17,218 bases of DNA, from assembly GCA_938038825.1 (NCBI GenBank), contig CALHST010000297.1, positions 1-17,218 on the forward strand, in the 5' to 3' direction. The position numbers were made by a program, and so were the translations under genes. Source of the DNA: an uncultured Paracoccaceae bacterium (lineage in GTDB: Bacteria > Pseudomonadota > Alphaproteobacteria > Rhodobacterales > Rhodobacteraceae). Shown here piece by piece: positions 7,948 to 14,044 of this stretch. Every line of letters starts with the position of its first letter. Positions within the stretch are counted from its first letter, which is position 1. Under the pieces are notes generated by a model that saw nothing but the letters and a program-made list of their open reading frames with translations, was not told where the DNA came from and did no database searches.

Positions 7948-7976
7948 GAAAGGGCGCCCAATACGGACGCCCTTTC
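7948..7976 (-). terminator. Intrinsic terminator of the quinoprotein dehydrogenase gene
   Basis: A perfect 9-bp inverted repeat, GAAAGGGCG (7948-7956) and CGCCCTTTC (7968-7976), with an 11-nt loop, lies 23 nt past the dehydrogenase stop. Read on the minus strand it is followed by a T-rich tract (TTGTTGTTTG). This is a good rho-independent terminator. It separates the highly expressed dehydrogenase from the regulator operon that starts about 85 nt further along on the same strand, so the regulator needs its own promoter within 7864-7947. Confidence 0.8.
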
Positions 7977-7999
7977 AGAATTGCTCTGGTGTCAGAAGC

Positions 8000-9766
8000 T
8001 TAGTTGTTGCTTGCCAACTGACGTGGCAAACGGAAGGTCCAAAGCGTACCACCTTGGTTCAGGTAGCTCACTTTCTTGGCAACCTCACCGCCCCACAATG
8101 GAACAGCGCCGCCCCAACCGGAAATCACGGTGACGTATTGCTCGCCATCTTGTTCCCACGTCACAGGCTGACCCACGATCCCAGAACCAGTCTGGAAGGA
8201 CCACAGTTTCTCACCGCTCTCGTCATCAAGGGCAATGAACTCGCCTTCGGGCGTGCCATAGAACACCAGTCCACCAGCCGTTGTCATAACACCGGACCAA
8301 AGCGGAGCCTCGTTTTTGACTTCCCACTTGATGTCGCCGGTGTCCGGGTCAATCGCCTTCAAAGTGCCGATGTGATCATCGTAGTTCGGCTTGATGGTAA
8401 AGCCCGCACCCAGATAAGCGGCACCTTTCTTATACGTGATCGGCTCGTTCCAGATATCCATGCCCCATTCGTTGGACGGCACATAGAAGTTTCCGGTTTT
8501 CTGGCTAAACGCCATTGGCATCCAGTTTTTGCCACCCAAGAACGATGGTGATGCAAAAATCACATCGCCTTTTTTGCCATCAGCCGACGCTGCTGGATCG
8601 CCGGGACGGTTGTCTTCGACAAAGATCGGACGACCATTTTCGTCCAAACCAGAGGCCCAGGTCATGTCCTTAACAAACGGAACACCGCGAACAAATCCGC
8701 CGTCTTCGCGGTTCAGAACATAGAAGAAGCCGTTCCGGTCAGCCGTGGCCCAGCGTTTTTCACCACTGCGACTTGTGTAAGCCACCATCTCGTTGACGCC
8801 GTCATAATCCCAGCCTTCACGCGGCGTTGTTTGGAAGTGCCACTTGATATCGCCGTTTTCCGGGTTGATCCCGATCCGGGAAGCCGCAAACAAGTTGTCG
8901 CCTTCTTTCCCTTCGGGGTTACCCGCAGCACGCAACCACGAATTCCAAGGCGCGGGGTTGGACGTGCCAAAGACAAGCGTGTCCGTTTCGATGTCATAGG
9001 ATCCACCCAGCCATGTCGACGCACCACCGGTTTTCCACATATCACCTGGCCACGTTTCATTCAGCGTGCCGGACATTGTGGATTGTTCACCTTTATAGGT
9101 GCCATAGTACCCTTCGATGGTTGGACGTGTCCAAACCAATTCGCCGGTTTCAGCATCGCGCGCTTGGACTTCACCCACGATCCCGAATTCACCACCCGAG
9201 TTCCCGGTAATCACAAGGCCATTCACGACCATCGGTGCCGCAGTATAGGAATAGCCCGCTTTGTAATCTTCGATCTTCTTGCGCCAAACCACATCACCGG
9301 TTTTTGCATCAAGTGCCACGATGCGTGCATCCAACGTACCGAAATACACCTTGTCGCCATAAATCGCAGCGCCCCGGTTCACAACGTCACAACAAGGCAG
9401 GATGCCTTCAGGAAGCCGCGCGTCGTATTGCCAAACTTCGCGGCCCGTTTTCACGTCCAGCGCATACATCCGCGAATAAGATCCCGTGATGTACATAATG
9501 CCATCATGGATCAGCGGTTGCGTTTCCTGACCGCGTTGCTTCTCTCCGCCAAGGCTGAACGCCCAAGCAGGTACAAGGCCGTCAATGTTGTCTTTGTTCA
9601 GGATATCCAGTGGCGAATACCGCTGTAAGTGGCGTCCCATGCCGTTGGTCAAAACGTCACTGGTCGACGCCGTATCCCCTGCCAGCATTTCGTCCGTGAC
9701 ACCTTCAGCATGTGACATGCCGGTTGCCAAAACGCCAATAACCGCAGCTTTGATGAACATGTTCAT
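8000..9766 (-). CDS. PQQ-dependent methanol/ethanol-family alcohol dehydrogenase, probably lanthanide-dependent
   Basis: This periplasmic eight-bladed quinoprotein oxidises primary alcohols and passes electrons to cytochrome c. The start is ATG 9766 (588 aa), with GGGAGG 6 nt upstream, followed by signal peptide [20 protein letters not shown]. Key residues: vicinal disulfide C125-C126 in PCCDVVNRG, metal ligands E193 (GGEFG) and N270 (GTSNPAPWN), catalytic D320 and an additional D322 in GWDYDGVNE. An aspartate two residues after the catalytic one marks lanthanide-using enzymes (XoxF, PedH); calcium enzymes carry Ala or Ser there. Segments such as [10 protein letters not shown] and [22 protein letters not shown] resemble ExaA/PedH more than MxaF or XoxF, so ethanol and longer alcohols are likely substrates. 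It is monocistronic with its own terminator, diverges from the gene at 9960, and its electron acceptor is probably the PedF cytochrome at 15382. Confidence 0.93.
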   Translation of the reverse strand: MNMFIKAAVIGVLATGMSHAEGVTDEMLAGDTASTSDVLTNGMGRHLQRYSPLDILNKDNIDGLVPAWAFSLGGEKQRGQETQPLIHDGIMYITGSYSRMYALDVKTGREVWQYDARLPEGILPCCDVVNRGAAIYGDKVYFGTLDARIVALDAKTGDVVWRKKIEDYKAGYSYTAAPMVVNGLVITGNSGGEFGIVGEVQARDAETGELVWTRPTIEGYYGTYKGEQSTMSGTLNETWPGDMWKTGGASTWLGGSYDIETDTLVFGTSNPAPWNSWLRAAGNPEGKEGDNLFAASRIGINPENGDIKWHFQTTPREGWDYDGVNEMVAYTSRSGEKRWATADRNGFFYVLNREDGGFVRGVPFVKDMTWASGLDENGRPIFVEDNRPGDPAASADGKKGDVIFASPSFLGGKNWMPMAFSQKTGNFYVPSNEWGMDIWNEPITYKKGAAYLGAGFTIKPNYDDHIGTLKAIDPDTGDIKWEVKNEAPLWSGVMTTAGGLVFYGTPEGEFIALDDESGEKLWSFQTGSGIVGQPVTWEQDGEQYVTVISGWGGAVPLWGGEVAKKVSYLNQGGTLWTFRLPRQLASNN

Positions 9767-9795
9767 CGCAATCCTCCCTTTGGTTGCACTGAGAC

Positions 9796-9815
9796 GCACC
9801 CGTAGAGTCGGGTGC
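9796..9815 (-). promoter_or_regulatory. Hairpin in the 5' leader of the dehydrogenase
   Basis: A perfect 7-bp inverted repeat, GCACCCG / CGGGTGC, with a 6-nt loop lies 30 nt upstream of the dehydrogenase ATG and about 18 nt before its ribosome site (complement of about 9772-9777). If the transcript begins further upstream it would form a stable stem-loop near the ribosome site, which could stabilise the mRNA or be a regulatory element. It could alternatively be a DNA operator. No transcription start can be placed with confidence. Confidence 0.4.
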
Positions 9816-9855
9816 TGTTCTGCGCTTACTATCCGTAGAATTCTGCAGCCCTGAT

Positions 9856-9876
9856 ATTGGCCAATGGTCGTATTGG
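9856..9876. promoter_or_regulatory. ATTGG/CCAAT cluster in the dehydrogenase divergent promoter region
   Basis: Three related pentamers occur in 21 bp: ATTGG (9856-9860) and CCAAT (9861-9865) form the perfect 10-bp palindrome ATTGGCCAAT, and a further ATTGG (9872-9876) forms a second inverted pair with the same CCAAT across 6 nt. The stretch contains CCAATGGTC (9861-9869), identical to nine bases upstream of coxS (17020-17028). It lies about 90 nt from both divergent start codons, a sensible place for a shared activator site. Confidence 0.4.
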
Positions 9877-9883
9877 ACTGTGT

Positions 9884-9910
9884 TGCGCACCCTTTCGACC
9901 AAAGTGCGCA
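9884..9910. promoter_or_regulatory. Inverted repeat TGCGCAC-N13-GTGCGCA between divergent genes
   Basis: Two perfect 7-bp half-sites, TGCGCAC (9884-9890) and GTGCGCA (9904-9910), have centres 20 bp apart, about two helical turns, as expected for a dimeric DNA-binding protein. The spacer contains ACCAAAGT (9898-9905), which also occurs within the dyad at 15307-15338. The element sits 50-76 nt upstream of the ATG at 9960. No promoter hexamers are convincing here, so the role as an operator is inferred from symmetry and location only. Confidence 0.4.
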
Positions 9911-9959
9911 TTCCGCAAGTGGTCTGCGTTTGTTAACAATCCCTGGGGAGGACGTCGTT

Positions 9960-10499
9960 ATGCGTTTGAAAACTGTACTTTTTGTGTCAGCGATGGCAGC
10001 GGCACCGTTGACTGCGTGGGCTGCGGAATGGGATGGGCGTCGTGTATTGCTGGAAACAGCAGATGGCCAACAGATCGAAATCGCGACTTTGTCTGGTGGG
10101 CCAAAAGGCTATTCAGTCACGATGAATGACGCAGCTTTCAGTGATCATTTCCTGTCCATGCGTCCCTTCAAATGCGTGGAAGGGCCAGAAAAAACGTGGT
10201 GCCATGTTCCCTACCCCTATGACATCAACCGCACCGCAGAAAGCGATCTGACCGATCTGGAATATGACTTTTTGTTCGTTTGGAAGGGCAAGACCGAATA
10301 CGGCATCGATATGTGGAACGGGGTTTACTACCTGCTAGAACCCGAGGGCGACGCGTTTGTTGGTCGACTGCACGAGATGAATATGGATATTCTTGCTGCC
10401 CCGCCTGATGACGGCAATTTGCGCCCGGTCCGGGATGTCGACTTGGAAGAAAGTGACCCCGAAAGCCATTGGCTGCCTGTGCTTCGGATCACGGACTAG
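9960..10499 (+). CDS. Conserved secreted protein of unknown function (179 aa) beside the quinoprotein dehydrogenase
   Basis: I do not recognise a named family. ATG 9960 is supported by GGGGAGG 8 nt upstream; an earlier in-frame start would lack both this and the signal peptide. The first 22 residues ([22 protein letters not shown]) form a clear Sec signal peptide, so the product is periplasmic or secreted. The mature part is acidic and rich in aromatic residues. It has just two cysteines, C72 and C81 ([11 protein letters not shown]), likely a disulfide, followed by [27 protein letters not shown]. There is no transmembrane helix, lipobox or heme motif. It is divergent from the dehydrogenase, sharing a 193-bp region with possible operator sequences, so co-regulation is likely. 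A role as a periplasmic accessory of alcohol oxidation is inferred from location only. Confidence 0.75.
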   Translation: MRLKTVLFVSAMAAAPLTAWAAEWDGRRVLLETADGQQIEIATLSGGPKGYSVTMNDAAFSDHFLSMRPFKCVEGPEKTWCHVPYPYDINRTAESDLTDLEYDFLFVWKGKTEYGIDMWNGVYYLLEPEGDAFVGRLHEMNMDILAAPPDDGNLRPVRDVDLEESDPESHWLPVLRITD

Positions 10500-10512
10500 C
10501 GGTGCTCAGAAA

Positions 10513-10944
10513 TCAAAAAGGGCCTTTTGCTTGTACATCATCAGGCAGCCACGTTTCATGGATATGATGCCAAAGGATTGAGGGCTGAACATCCATCAAA
10601 GCTGACGAGATCCGCCCCGTTTTCGTAGTTTGATCTGGCCCAGCACCAGTTTGCCATTCGGTATAGGTCACCAAAGCAGTCGTCCCTATACGGTGTTCGA
10701 TCTGCACGTCGCGGACTTGAATACGGATTTTGGGATTGCAGCCATAGCTTTTTTGAAACGCCGCCCGAAAATCAGCTTTTCCAAGAGTTCGCCCCCCTGT
10801 GGATACAAAAACCATATCATCGCTCATATGCGATAAGAACCGAAAATCCAGTTGATCTTGGTCGATGGATCCATTGAACCACGCTTCGAAAAAAGCATGC
10901 AGGTCTTCGATTTCAAGGCGTACCGTATCAGTCAATCTGTCCAT
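10513..10944 (-). CDS. NTF2/SnoaL-like small protein (143 aa), function unknown
   Basis: The protein has the feel of the SnoaL/DUF4440 cone-shaped NTF2-like fold: a helical start (DTVRLEIEDLHAFFEAWFNG), then FRFLSHMSDDMVFVSTGGRTLGKADFRAAFQKSY, the typical 'conditions of threat or marker, then G-x-x-F' pattern, followed by beta strands (IRIQVRDVQIEHRIGTTALVTYTEWQTG and ILWHHIHETWLPD). No signal peptide is present, so it is cytoplasmic. Members range from enzymes to binding proteins, and catalytic residues cannot be assigned. It is probably the last gene of the ABC operon, 48 nt after the permease, and converges with the 179-aa gene, their stops lying 13 nt apart. The ribosome site is weak (GGA about 8-10 nt before ATG 10944). 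Possible roles are small-molecule binding or detoxification, but neither is shown. Confidence 0.7.
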   Translation of the reverse strand: MDRLTDTVRLEIEDLHAFFEAWFNGSIDQDQLDFRFLSHMSDDMVFVSTGGRTLGKADFRAAFQKSYGCNPKIRIQVRDVQIEHRIGTTALVTYTEWQTGAGPDQTTKTGRISSALMDVQPSILWHHIHETWLPDDVQAKGPF

Positions 10945-10992
10945 TTTTCAGTCCATCGTTACGAGTGGTGTATGCCATTCAGCCCCACATGA

Positions 10993-11781
10993 TCAGCGGT
11001 GACGTGCCATCCCGCGTGCAGGATCATATCCCCAGACAGCGGCCCCAAGCAGCAGAACTGTCCACCCAAAGCTCCACCCAAAAGCCGCGAGGTTCATATC
11101 TGAATAGAGAGAAAAACGGATCATTTCGACGACATGTGTAAACGGATTGACCGCACAAATATCACGCAGCAAGGTCGAGCTTTCTGCCATTTTCCACAGC
11201 GGATACAGTGCAGATGACAAAAAGAACATTGGGAAGATCACAAAATTCATGACGCCCGCGAAATTCTCTAGCTGCTTGATAAAACTGGACAATAATAACC
11301 CCAATGCCCCCAGCATTACACCTCCCAGAACAAGGCTTGGGAACACCAACACGTACCCCCACGGCTCCATCGTGATCCCAAACAGCCCTGCAATCAGCAG
11401 GAATGTATAAACCTGTAATATCGAAATAGTGGTGGACGCCAACAGGCGGCTTAACAACAACCACCAACGCGGAAAGGGGCTGGTCAAAAGCAGACGCATC
11501 GAGCCCATTTCACGATCATAGACAAGGCTAAGCGAGCTTTGCATCCCATTGAACAACAGGATCATCGCACACAGGCCCGGTACGATGTAAACTTCGTAGG
11601 TGATATAGGTTTGATAGGGCGGCGTGATGGACAGGCCCAAAGCCGCGCGGAATCCGGCTGCAAATACCAGGAGCCACACCAAAGGACGGACCAACGCTGC
11701 GATAAACCGTTCCCTTTGATGGATAAACCGCAGAAATTCGCGGGCCACGATGGCGCGCAGGACGACGATGGCCGGGTTCAT
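10993..11781 (-). CDS. ABC-2 type permease of the PQQ-alcohol dehydrogenase-associated ABC system
   Basis: This 262-residue membrane protein has about six hydrophobic segments and the ABC-2 permease hallmark region: VPGLCAMILLFNGMQSSLSLVYDREMGSMRLLLTSPFPRWWLLLSRLL, in which the cytoplasmic R-E-x-G-x-x-x-x-L-x-x-SP motif contacts the ATPase. The last third holds NFVIFPMFFLSSALYPLW and NPFTHVVEMIR, also typical of the family. ABC-2 permeases are normally exporters. Its ATG overlaps the ATPase stop in an ATGA (11778-11781), so the two subunits are translationally coupled. It resembles the permease of the Pseudomonas putida pedA1A2BC locus, a transporter that has been reported to matter for growth on rare-earth elements. 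The cargo is not known from sequence. Confidence 0.9.
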   Translation of the reverse strand: MNPAIVVLRAIVAREFLRFIHQRERFIAALVRPLVWLLVFAAGFRAALGLSITPPYQTYITYEVYIVPGLCAMILLFNGMQSSLSLVYDREMGSMRLLLTSPFPRWWLLLSRLLASTTISILQVYTFLLIAGLFGITMEPWGYVLVFPSLVLGGVMLGALGLLLSSFIKQLENFAGVMNFVIFPMFFLSSALYPLWKMAESSTLLRDICAVNPFTHVVEMIRFSLYSDMNLAAFGWSFGWTVLLLGAAVWGYDPARGMARHR

Positions 11782-12497
11782 GCGTTTGCTCCGGTCACGT
11801 TCAGGAAATGGTCTTCCAAACTACGTTCACCGCGAATGTCAGCGGCTGCCCCATCCGCCACAATCTGACCTCGATGCAAGATCAACAGATGGTCTGTATC
11901 GCGAATTTCGTCCGTCAGATGCGTGGCCCATAAGACCGTAAGGCCTTGATTTGCAAGCGCATGCACGTGTTCGGTTATGGTGGCGCGCGTCGCGGCGTCC
12001 AAGCCAACGGTGGGTTCATCCAACAGCAAGACTTCGGGATCGTGCAACAAGGATCGCGCGATCTCGGTGCGGCGTCGATGGCCGCCATTCAGGCTTCGTA
12101 CACGTTCATCTGCGCGCTCTGCCATGTCCAGACGGGCAAGGCATTCGGTGATGCGGATTTCGACCGCTGCGCCACTTAGCCCATGTAAGGCCGCGAAATA
12201 TCTGAGGTTTTGGCGCACCGACAAATCCAGATCCAATGTCGGTTGCTGAAACACGACGCCCAGTTTGGCAAGCGCTTTGCCGGGATCGGCGCCCAGATCA
12301 TGCCCGGCCATTTCGATGCGACCCTGACGGCTGACTAGCAACCGTGTCAGCAATGAAAACAGCGTGGATTTCCCGGCCCCATTTGGCCCCAGAAGCGCAC
12401 AAAAACGCGCCTTGGGGATGTCAAAACTGACATCTTTCAACGCCTCTTTCGCGCCGTAACGAAAGCCAAGACCCGATGCGCTTAGTCCGGCGCTCAT
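11778..12497 (-). CDS. ABC transporter ATP-binding protein, PQQ-alcohol dehydrogenase system-associated (PedC-like)
   Basis: This 239-residue nucleotide-binding subunit energises the ABC-2 permease encoded by the overlapping downstream gene. Motifs in order: Walker A GPNGAGKST (37-45), Q-loop glutamine Q84 in VFQQPTLD, signature SLNGGHRRR (135-143), Walker B with catalytic E161 in VLLLDEPTVGLD (156-167), and the switch histidine H193 in WATHL. The signature has LNGGH where most ATPases have LSGGQ; this variant is compatible with function. The ALKDVSFDIPKARFCALLGPNGAGKST opening is typical of the DRA/ABC-2 drug and polysaccharide export group. It begins 12 nt downstream of the 149-aa secreted protein gene and has only a weak ribosome site, so coupled translation or a shared transcript is likely. 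Confidence 0.92.
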   Translation of the reverse strand: MSAGLSASGLGFRYGAKEALKDVSFDIPKARFCALLGPNGAGKSTLFSLLTRLLVSRQGRIEMAGHDLGADPGKALAKLGVVFQQPTLDLDLSVRQNLRYFAALHGLSGAAVEIRITECLARLDMAERADERVRSLNGGHRRRTEIARSLLHDPEVLLLDEPTVGLDAATRATITEHVHALANQGLTVLWATHLTDEIRDTDHLLILHRGQIVADGAAADIRGERSLEDHFLNVTGANA

Positions 12498-12509
12498 CTT
12501 ATGAGACGC

Positions 12510-12959
12510 TTATTCAATAGTAATTTCAAGACGTTGTGTTTCTCCGGTAGAGCCAGGGATCTTCATGTAATAGCGGCCTGGCTTGATCGCGACAAAACCT
12601 ATTTCCATTTCACCCGCTTCGTCAAATTCGATGCTGTCCAAACCCAACGGGCGAATTTCCAGACCCTCAACAACGATTTCGTCGATCCAGATCGCGCGGA
12701 AAAATTCCGGCCCAACAAGCGCCAATTCTGCACTGCCATCGCCCTGAATTTCGAACTCGTAATAGGTGCCGGATTTCAGCACCCACGGAGCCGAAGTGAG
12801 TGGAATGCCCGCGCCTAATTGGATGGGTTCAAGGTCTTCTTTGTTCTTGCCAGACAACAATCCTGCCAAACCAAAACTGGGTTTGGCATCATCGTCATCG
12901 GCGAATACTGGCCCCGAAATCAACGCGGTGGCGATGAGTGCAGAAATGAAATGGCGCAT
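12510..12959 (-). CDS. Small acidic secreted protein of the PQQ-associated ABC operon, function unknown (149 aa)
   Basis: I do not recognise a characterised family. A clear signal peptide (MRHFISALIATALISGPVFA) would be cut after A20, leaving a mature N-terminus of four consecutive aspartates (DDDDAKPSFG). The remainder is probably all-beta: TSAPWVLKSGTYYEFEIQGDGSAELALVG and DEAGEMEIGFVAIKPGRYYMKIPGSTGETQRLEITIE resemble a cupredoxin- or immunoglobulin-like sandwich, but no copper-binding His/Cys/Met set is present and there is no cysteine at all. It lies between the beta-propeller and ATPase genes; a small secreted protein in this slot appears to be a recurrent part of such clusters. AAAGGGA precedes ATG 12959. 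A metal-binding or substrate-handling accessory role in the periplasm is possible from the acidic composition, but only inferred. Confidence 0.75.
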   Translation of the reverse strand: MRHFISALIATALISGPVFADDDDAKPSFGLAGLLSGKNKEDLEPIQLGAGIPLTSAPWVLKSGTYYEFEIQGDGSAELALVGPEFFRAIWIDEIVVEGLEIRPLGLDSIEFDEAGEMEIGFVAIKPGRYYMKIPGSTGETQRLEITIE

Positions 12960-12975
12960 CCGGTATCCCTTTGAT

Positions 12976-13008
12976 TTTTCTGTCTGTATTTTGTCAGTGT
13001 TTTGTCTG
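12976..13008. repeat. Three tandem 11-bp repeats in the ABC operon
   Basis: Between the propeller stop and the 149-aa gene there are three consecutive 11-bp units: TTTTCTGTCTG (12976-12986), TATTTTGTCAG (12987-12997) and TGTTTTGTCTG (12998-13008), each differing from its neighbour at about 2 or 3 positions. The period is one helical turn, so T-tracts and GTC cores line up on one face of the DNA. This is the longest gap inside the operon (71 nt) and could be a regulator site or an internal promoter region. Read on the minus-strand transcript, it is a C/A-rich, unstructured leader. Confidence 0.6.
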
Positions 13009-13030
13009 CAAACTGTGGGTGCAAAACAGA

Positions 13031-14020
13031 TTATGATCCTGTTGGCCGGAAAGCGGCCCCCCAGGGGAAACGCCCCACTTTGATCGAACGCAGCGCCTTG
13101 CGTTTGGCAACGTCGATCACGGTCACGTCGCCGGACACCCCATTTGTGGTGAAGGCCAACGTGCGGTCCGCGTTAAAGTCCATGTGCCATACGCGCCGCC
13201 CCACTAAGATGTAGTCTTCGACTTTGTAAGTTTCGGCATTCACAACCGCCACGTGGTTCGAAGGGCCAAGAGCGACAAGCGCGTGTGTGTCACCCGCCGT
13301 CATCTCAAAACCAACAGGTTGCACACGGTCAGGGTGTACGCCTGTAACTTCAAAGTCGATCTTGCCCTTTTCCGCCTGCGTGGCGACGTCAAAAATGGTA
13401 ATGGTGCCGCCAATTTCGGAACTGACCCACAGTTCGGTGCCGTCTTTGATGAATTCCGCGTGGCGCGGACGGCTGTCGACAAGCGTGTTGGCGAACAGCT
13501 CTTGTGTTTCGGTGTCGATCCAATGCGCCATATTTGTGGTTTCCGAAGTGGTGATCGCGATTTTGCCATCAGGGCTGATCGCCATGCCTTCGGGTTCGAT
13601 GCCCACATCGATTTGCGCCACAACCGTGCGGGTCTGTGTATCCACCACTGTGGTGATCGCGTCGTCTTCGTTTGCGATGTAGAGGTGCCGATCATCAGGG
13701 GCCAACACAAATTGCTCGGGATCCTCGCCCGAAGGCAATTCATGCAGCACCCGCCCGGTTTCAGGGTCAATCACCTGCACTGTGTCGCTGTCCGAGGCGC
13801 AGACATAAAGAACCGAATAATCCTTGGAAAAGGTGATCCCCCGCGGACGTTCACCCACGTCGATGGTACGCACGACTTCCATCGTCTCGATGTCGATCAC
13901 GCTGATGGTGTCGTCCTTTTCGTTGGTCACCCAGATTTCATCACTCATGGCCAGTTGCGGCGCTGTGGCCACCGCAACAGATGTCAGCAAAGCGGCAAGA
14001 GACTTGAAGCGTCGGGCCAT
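13031..14020 (-). CDS. PQQ-dependent catabolism-associated YVTN beta-propeller protein
   Basis: This 329-residue secreted protein is a seven-bladed YVTN-type propeller. It has a signal peptide (MARRFKSLAALLTSVAVATAPQLAMS) and repeats of the form (I/V)WVTNEKDDTISVIDIETMEVVRTIDVGERPRGITFSKD, with similar blades about every 42 residues, ending in GRFPWGAAFRPTGS. Propellers of this subfamily are found consistently in clusters with PQQ-dependent dehydrogenases and their ABC genes. It does not carry the metal or PQQ ligands of the dehydrogenase, so it is a binding or scaffold protein, not the enzyme. The start at 14020 has AAAGGA 8 nt upstream, and the gene follows the binding-protein gene by 24 nt. 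Its direct partner is unknown, with the binding protein, ABC components or dehydrogenase as candidates. Confidence 0.9.
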   Translation of the reverse strand: MARRFKSLAALLTSVAVATAPQLAMSDEIWVTNEKDDTISVIDIETMEVVRTIDVGERPRGITFSKDYSVLYVCASDSDTVQVIDPETGRVLHELPSGEDPEQFVLAPDDRHLYIANEDDAITTVVDTQTRTVVAQIDVGIEPEGMAISPDGKIAITTSETTNMAHWIDTETQELFANTLVDSRPRHAEFIKDGTELWVSSEIGGTITIFDVATQAEKGKIDFEVTGVHPDRVQPVGFEMTAGDTHALVALGPSNHVAVVNAETYKVEDYILVGRRVWHMDFNADRTLAFTTNGVSGDVTVIDVAKRKALRSIKVGRFPWGAAFRPTGS

Positions 14021-14044
14021 GGGTCCAGTCCTTTTCTTGTCAGA

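Noticed and set aside
8000..9766. Calling the dehydrogenase XoxF itself
   Set aside because: It shares the D-x-D lanthanide signature, but segments such as [10 protein letters not shown] and [15 protein letters not shown] fit the ExaA/PedH ethanol-type group better than XoxF.
9841..9866. Sigma-54 promoter for the dehydrogenase on the minus strand (TTGGCC...CTGCA)
   Set aside because: The GG and GC elements are not 10 bp apart as a -24/-12 promoter needs, so the resemblance is accidental.
10514..10530. Hairpin-like AAAAGGGCCTTTT between the convergent genes as a bidirectional terminator
   Set aside because: The arms abut with practically no loop, so a stable stem-loop cannot form; most of it lies within the 3' end of the NTF2-like gene.
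12510..12959. Assigning the 149-aa protein as a copper cupredoxin
   Set aside because: The beta-rich pattern is suggestive, but the Cys and His ligands needed for a type 1 copper site are absent.
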